Positions 5,770 through 7,122 of a stretch of DNA of 7,122 nt are shown here, in pieces (within the stretch, counting starts at the first letter, position 1; every line of letters begins with the position of its first letter). Origin of the DNA: Chloroflexota bacterium (GTDB lineage Bacteria; Chloroflexota; Limnocylindria; Limnocylindrales; CSP1-4); assembly GCA_027346765.1 (NCBI GenBank), contig DAIERN010000071.1:1-7122 (forward strand), written 5' to 3'. The notes below the pieces were generated by a model. That model was given only the letters and a program-made list of their open reading frames with translations, had not been told where the DNA came from and ran no database searches. Both the position numbers and the translations under genes were made by a program.

Positions 5770-6326
5770 GCGAGCGGCCTCAGATCGCCCTGGTCGCGCA
5801 GCTTCGCGAGGGCGCGGTGCAGGCGTGATTTGACCGTGCCCAGCGGCACTTTCGTTTCGACGGCGATGCGCTCAAGCGGCATGTCCTGGAAGAAGCGCAG
5901 AGCGACGACCTGACGCTGGTCCGCGGGGAGTGACTCGACGGCGCTGCGCAATCGCTCCGACTGCTCCACGTCCATGAGGTGCTCGAGCGGGTCAGCTCGG
6001 TCGTCGCGCATGACGTCCACGATCGTTTCGATGTCTGCCGTCGCGCGCTGTCCGGCGCTGGCCGCGCGGGCAACGGCGGTGCGCCGCGCGATGCGTCCCA
6101 CCCATGCCCCAAATGTGCCGTCGCCGCGGTAGCCCGCCAGAGAGCGGAACGCCTGGACGAACGCGTCCTGGGCTGCGTCCTGAGCTTCATCGGGGTCGCC
6201 CAGCACCTTCAGGCACACGCCTATCACGGAGCGCGATTCGCGCTCCACCAGCAGCCGGTAGACCTCGCGGTCGCCGGCCAACACGGCGTCGACGAGTGCT
6301 CGGTCGTGCGCGATGGGAGATGTCAC
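5766..6326 (-). CDS. ECF-type RNA polymerase sigma factor
   Basis: This is a 186-aa sigma-70-family factor of the extracytoplasmic-function group, which directs RNA polymerase to a specific promoter set. Region 2 spans about residues 20-85, with 'DEAQDAAQDAFVQAFRSL' (46-63) for core binding and -10 melting, then 'YRGDGTFGAWVGRIARR' (66-82). Region 4 spans about 130-178: 'LPADQRQVVALRFFQDM' then 'LERIAVETKVPLGTVKSRLHRAL', a helix-turn-helix for -35 recognition. The linker (86-125) is short, and regions 1 and 3 are absent, as expected for the group. The start is GTG at 6324-6326. GAGGT at 6341-6345 lies a little far upstream, with AGG at 6338-6340 closer. The stop overlaps the start of the following membrane gene by four bases, so the two are translationally coupled. 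Conserved residues look intact and the gene is full length. Confidence 0.93.
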   Translation of the reverse strand: MTSPIAHDRALVDAVLAGDREVYRLLVERESRSVIGVCLKVLGDPDEAQDAAQDAFVQAFRSLAGYRGDGTFGAWVGRIARRTAVARAASAGQRATADIETIVDVMRDDRADPLEHLMDVEQSERLRSAVESLPADQRQVVALRFFQDMPLERIAVETKVPLGTVKSRLHRALAKLRDQGDLRPLA

Positions 6327-6376
6327 TGAGCTGTGCGCCTACCTCACCCGTTATGGAATTGGACGATGCTGGTCGC

Positions 6377-6391
6377 CTGTGACGATCACAG
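6377..6391. promoter_or_regulatory. Perfect palindrome upstream of the sigma gene, possible operator
   Basis: CTGTGA-CGA-TCACAG has two perfect 6-base arms with a 3-base spacer, 50 bases upstream of the GTG start. The half sites are those of CRP/FNR-like proteins, but their canonical spacing is six bases, so CRP binding is not claimed. A position this close to the start suits autoregulation or repression. Confidence 0.4.
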
Positions 6392-6516
6392 CAATCACCA
6401 CCATTAGCTGTGCTCCCGGCTGAAAGTCCCAGCGCCCGGCAGTCGCGGACTTGTCGATCCATACGGTAGGCCATCCGGCCGAGGATTTCAGGCATCGGAG
6501 CCACCCACTCATGGCC

Positions 6517-6549
6517 GGGCGGGGCCGGCCCCACGGACCGGCCCGCCCC
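6517..6549 (-). terminator. GC-rich hairpin downstream of the Asp-rich repeat gene
   Basis: GGGCGGGGCCGG (6517-6528) pairs with CCGGCCCGCCC (6538-6548), giving an 11-base-pair stem with one bulged G and a 9-base loop. It lies about 30 bases past the TGA at 6578. No T run follows on the minus strand, so it would have to end transcription without one, or serve as a 3' stabilising structure. Confidence 0.45.
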
Positions 6550-6577
6550 AACCAATGCAGGGAGTTAGTACCTGGGG

Positions 6578-7000
6578 TCAGGCTGCGATGGCGTCGCCGC
6601 CGTCGCTCCCGCCCTGCTCATCGTCGGACGGGCAACCCGGGGTCGACTCATCCTGATCGCCCTCGGTCGCATCGTCTTCGCCATCGCCGTTGGAGTCCTC
6701 GTCGACGTCGTCATTCTGGCCGTCGTTGTCGGAGTCCTGATCGTCGATGTCAGAGCCCTCGTTCTGCTCGTCGATGTTGTCGACGCCGTCACTGTCGCTG
6801 TCCTCGAGGCCATCGCCGACACCGTTGTTGTTCGAGTCCGCGTCCCGTGGGTTGAGGGTGTGCGATGACTCGACTTCGGTCTCGTTCGACAGGCCGTCGC
6901 AGTCCTGGTCGGCATTGCCGTCCTCGACGCCGTCGTTGTTCGTGTCAGAGTCCTCTGGGTTAGTGTGCGATTCGAACTCGCCCTGATCGTCCAGGCCGTC
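6578..7000 (-). CDS. C-terminal part of an Asp-rich, thrombospondin type-3-like calcium-binding protein
   Basis: The correct minus-strand frame (stop TGA 6578-6580) encodes about 140 residues. They are dominated by Asp/Asn/Gly motifs of the DxDxDG kind seen in bacterial thrombospondin type-3-like repeats: DTNNDG, DQDCDG, DADSNNNG, DSDSDG, DSDNDG and DSNGDG. Two longer units recur, 'DGLDDQGEFESHTNP' and 'DGLSNETEVESSHTLNP'. Such repeats bind calcium and form stiff rods in secreted or surface proteins. The C-terminus is short (CPSDDEQGGSDGGDAIAA) with no membrane anchor or sorting motif. The frame stays open to the window edge, but upstream of about 7000 the residues stop looking like repeats and become antisense to an FAD-oxidase fragment, so the N-terminal part is missing. 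A different frame over 6565-6915 gives a Thr/Arg-rich product that is only a shadow. Confidence 0.75.
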   Translation of the reverse strand, partial: DGLDDQGEFESHTNPEDSDTNNDGVEDGNADQDCDGLSNETEVESSHTLNPRDADSNNNGVGDGLEDSDSDGVDNIDEQNEGSDIDDQDSDNDGQNDDVDEDSNGDGEDDATEGDQDESTPGCPSDDEQGGSDGGDAIAA

Positions 7001-7122
7001 TACTCCGGCGATGACCTGAGCGCAGGCGAGCGGCTCCTGGCCCCGCTCCGCGGCTTCAAGCCGGCGATCGACCTGATCGCGCCGCGCCCCTACGCCGAGG
7101 CCTACATGATGCTCACGCCGCC
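6974..7122 (+). CDS. Internal fragment of a berberine-bridge-type FAD-linked oxidase, running off the window
   Basis: The plus-strand frame reads 'LALIVQAVYSGDD', 'GERLLAPLRGF' and 'AIDLIAPRPYAEAY'. This matches what I know of the substrate-domain region of BBE-like FAD-binding oxidoreductases, where a 'YxGDxxxGERxLAPLR' stretch is followed by 'DLxGPMPYxxLQ'. These enzymes hold FAD, often covalently, and oxidise alcohols, sugars or amines. The FAD-binding N-terminal half should lie upstream but is not there: instead the frame becomes antisense of the Asp-rich repeat gene around 6977-7000. No start or ribosome site is seen. The G/C-rich third positions support real coding. The fragment continues beyond 7122. 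Confidence 0.6.

Larger units (their letters stand above)
6327..6577. promoter_or_regulatory. Upstream region of the sigma factor gene, non-coding
   Basis: About 250 bases lie between the sigma start and the stop of the Asp-rich repeat gene upstream on the same strand. I find no supportable gene. The frames that open here are out of register with their neighbours and have no family features. The region holds a perfect palindrome (6377-6391), a 6-base repeat pair AAGTCC/GGACTT framing a G+C block (about 6424-6453), and a strong hairpin (6517-6549). A possible -10, CATAAC on the minus strand (6350-6355), has no convincing -35. Confidence 0.5.

Noticed and set aside
6377..6391. CRP/FNR binding site
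   Set aside because: The half-sites fit but the 3-base spacer does not match the canonical 6-base (CRP) or 4-base (FNR) spacing, so only a generic palindrome is claimed.
6565..6915. Thr/Arg-rich 116-codon minus-strand frame
   Set aside because: It is the out-of-frame reading of the Asp-rich calcium-binding repeats; the neighbouring frame ending at 6578 gives clear DxDxDG motifs.

Overview
The window is GC-rich bacterial chromosome-like DNA with tightly packed genes and strong G/C preference at third codon positions. The gene content fits a high-GC soil or freshwater bacterium. It includes secreted subtilases, an ECF sigma factor translationally coupled to a membrane protein with a Pro/Thr/Glu tail, a small 'SCSDYY' zinc-ribbon protein and a small 'CNIGPAEI' membrane protein. 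A member of the Chloroflexota (Limnocylindria-like) is my first guess and Actinomycetota my second. This is inferred from protein style only; no rRNA or tRNA is present.

Layout. (1) 1-148: the 3' end of an unidentified plus-strand reading frame. It collides head-on with (2) a minus-strand secreted S8 subtilase (94-819) that keeps its signal peptide, propeptide, catalytic Asp and His, but is cut off before the Asn and Ser motifs. (3) 820-1062: a divergent promoter region with two oppositely oriented TTGACA boxes forming an inverted repeat. (4) 1063-3183: a complete 706-aa secreted S8 subtilase with two C-terminal PPC-like beta domains, closed by a clear intrinsic terminator (3211-3246). (5) 3270-4658, minus strand: a possible three-gene run of a DedA-type membrane protein, a 63-aa cysteine-rich zinc-ribbon protein and a 135-aa membrane protein. 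(6) 4906-6326, minus strand: an ECF sigma factor (GTG start) overlapping by an ATGA junction a single-pass membrane protein, presumably its anti-sigma or sensor partner, with a long acidic repeat-bearing external tail. (7) 6327-6577: sigma-gene upstream DNA with a perfect small palindrome and a very GC-rich hairpin. (8) 6578 to about 7000, minus strand: the C-terminal part of a thrombospondin-type-3-like Asp-rich calcium-binding protein. It runs into (9) a plus-strand fragment of a berberine-bridge-type FAD-linked oxidase that continues past the window end.

Functional theme: most of the window encodes cell-surface or secreted proteins (two proteases, a Ca-binding repeat protein, a DedA transporter-like protein) together with one cell-surface signalling unit. 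Nothing links the sigma factor directly to the proteases.

The most striking structural fact is that both ends show a minus-strand gene broken against an unrelated plus-strand gene within about 150 bases of the window edge. This suggests either real rearrangement breakpoints or chimeric contig ends. I see no convincing new defence or mobile system, CRISPR array or insertion sequence.
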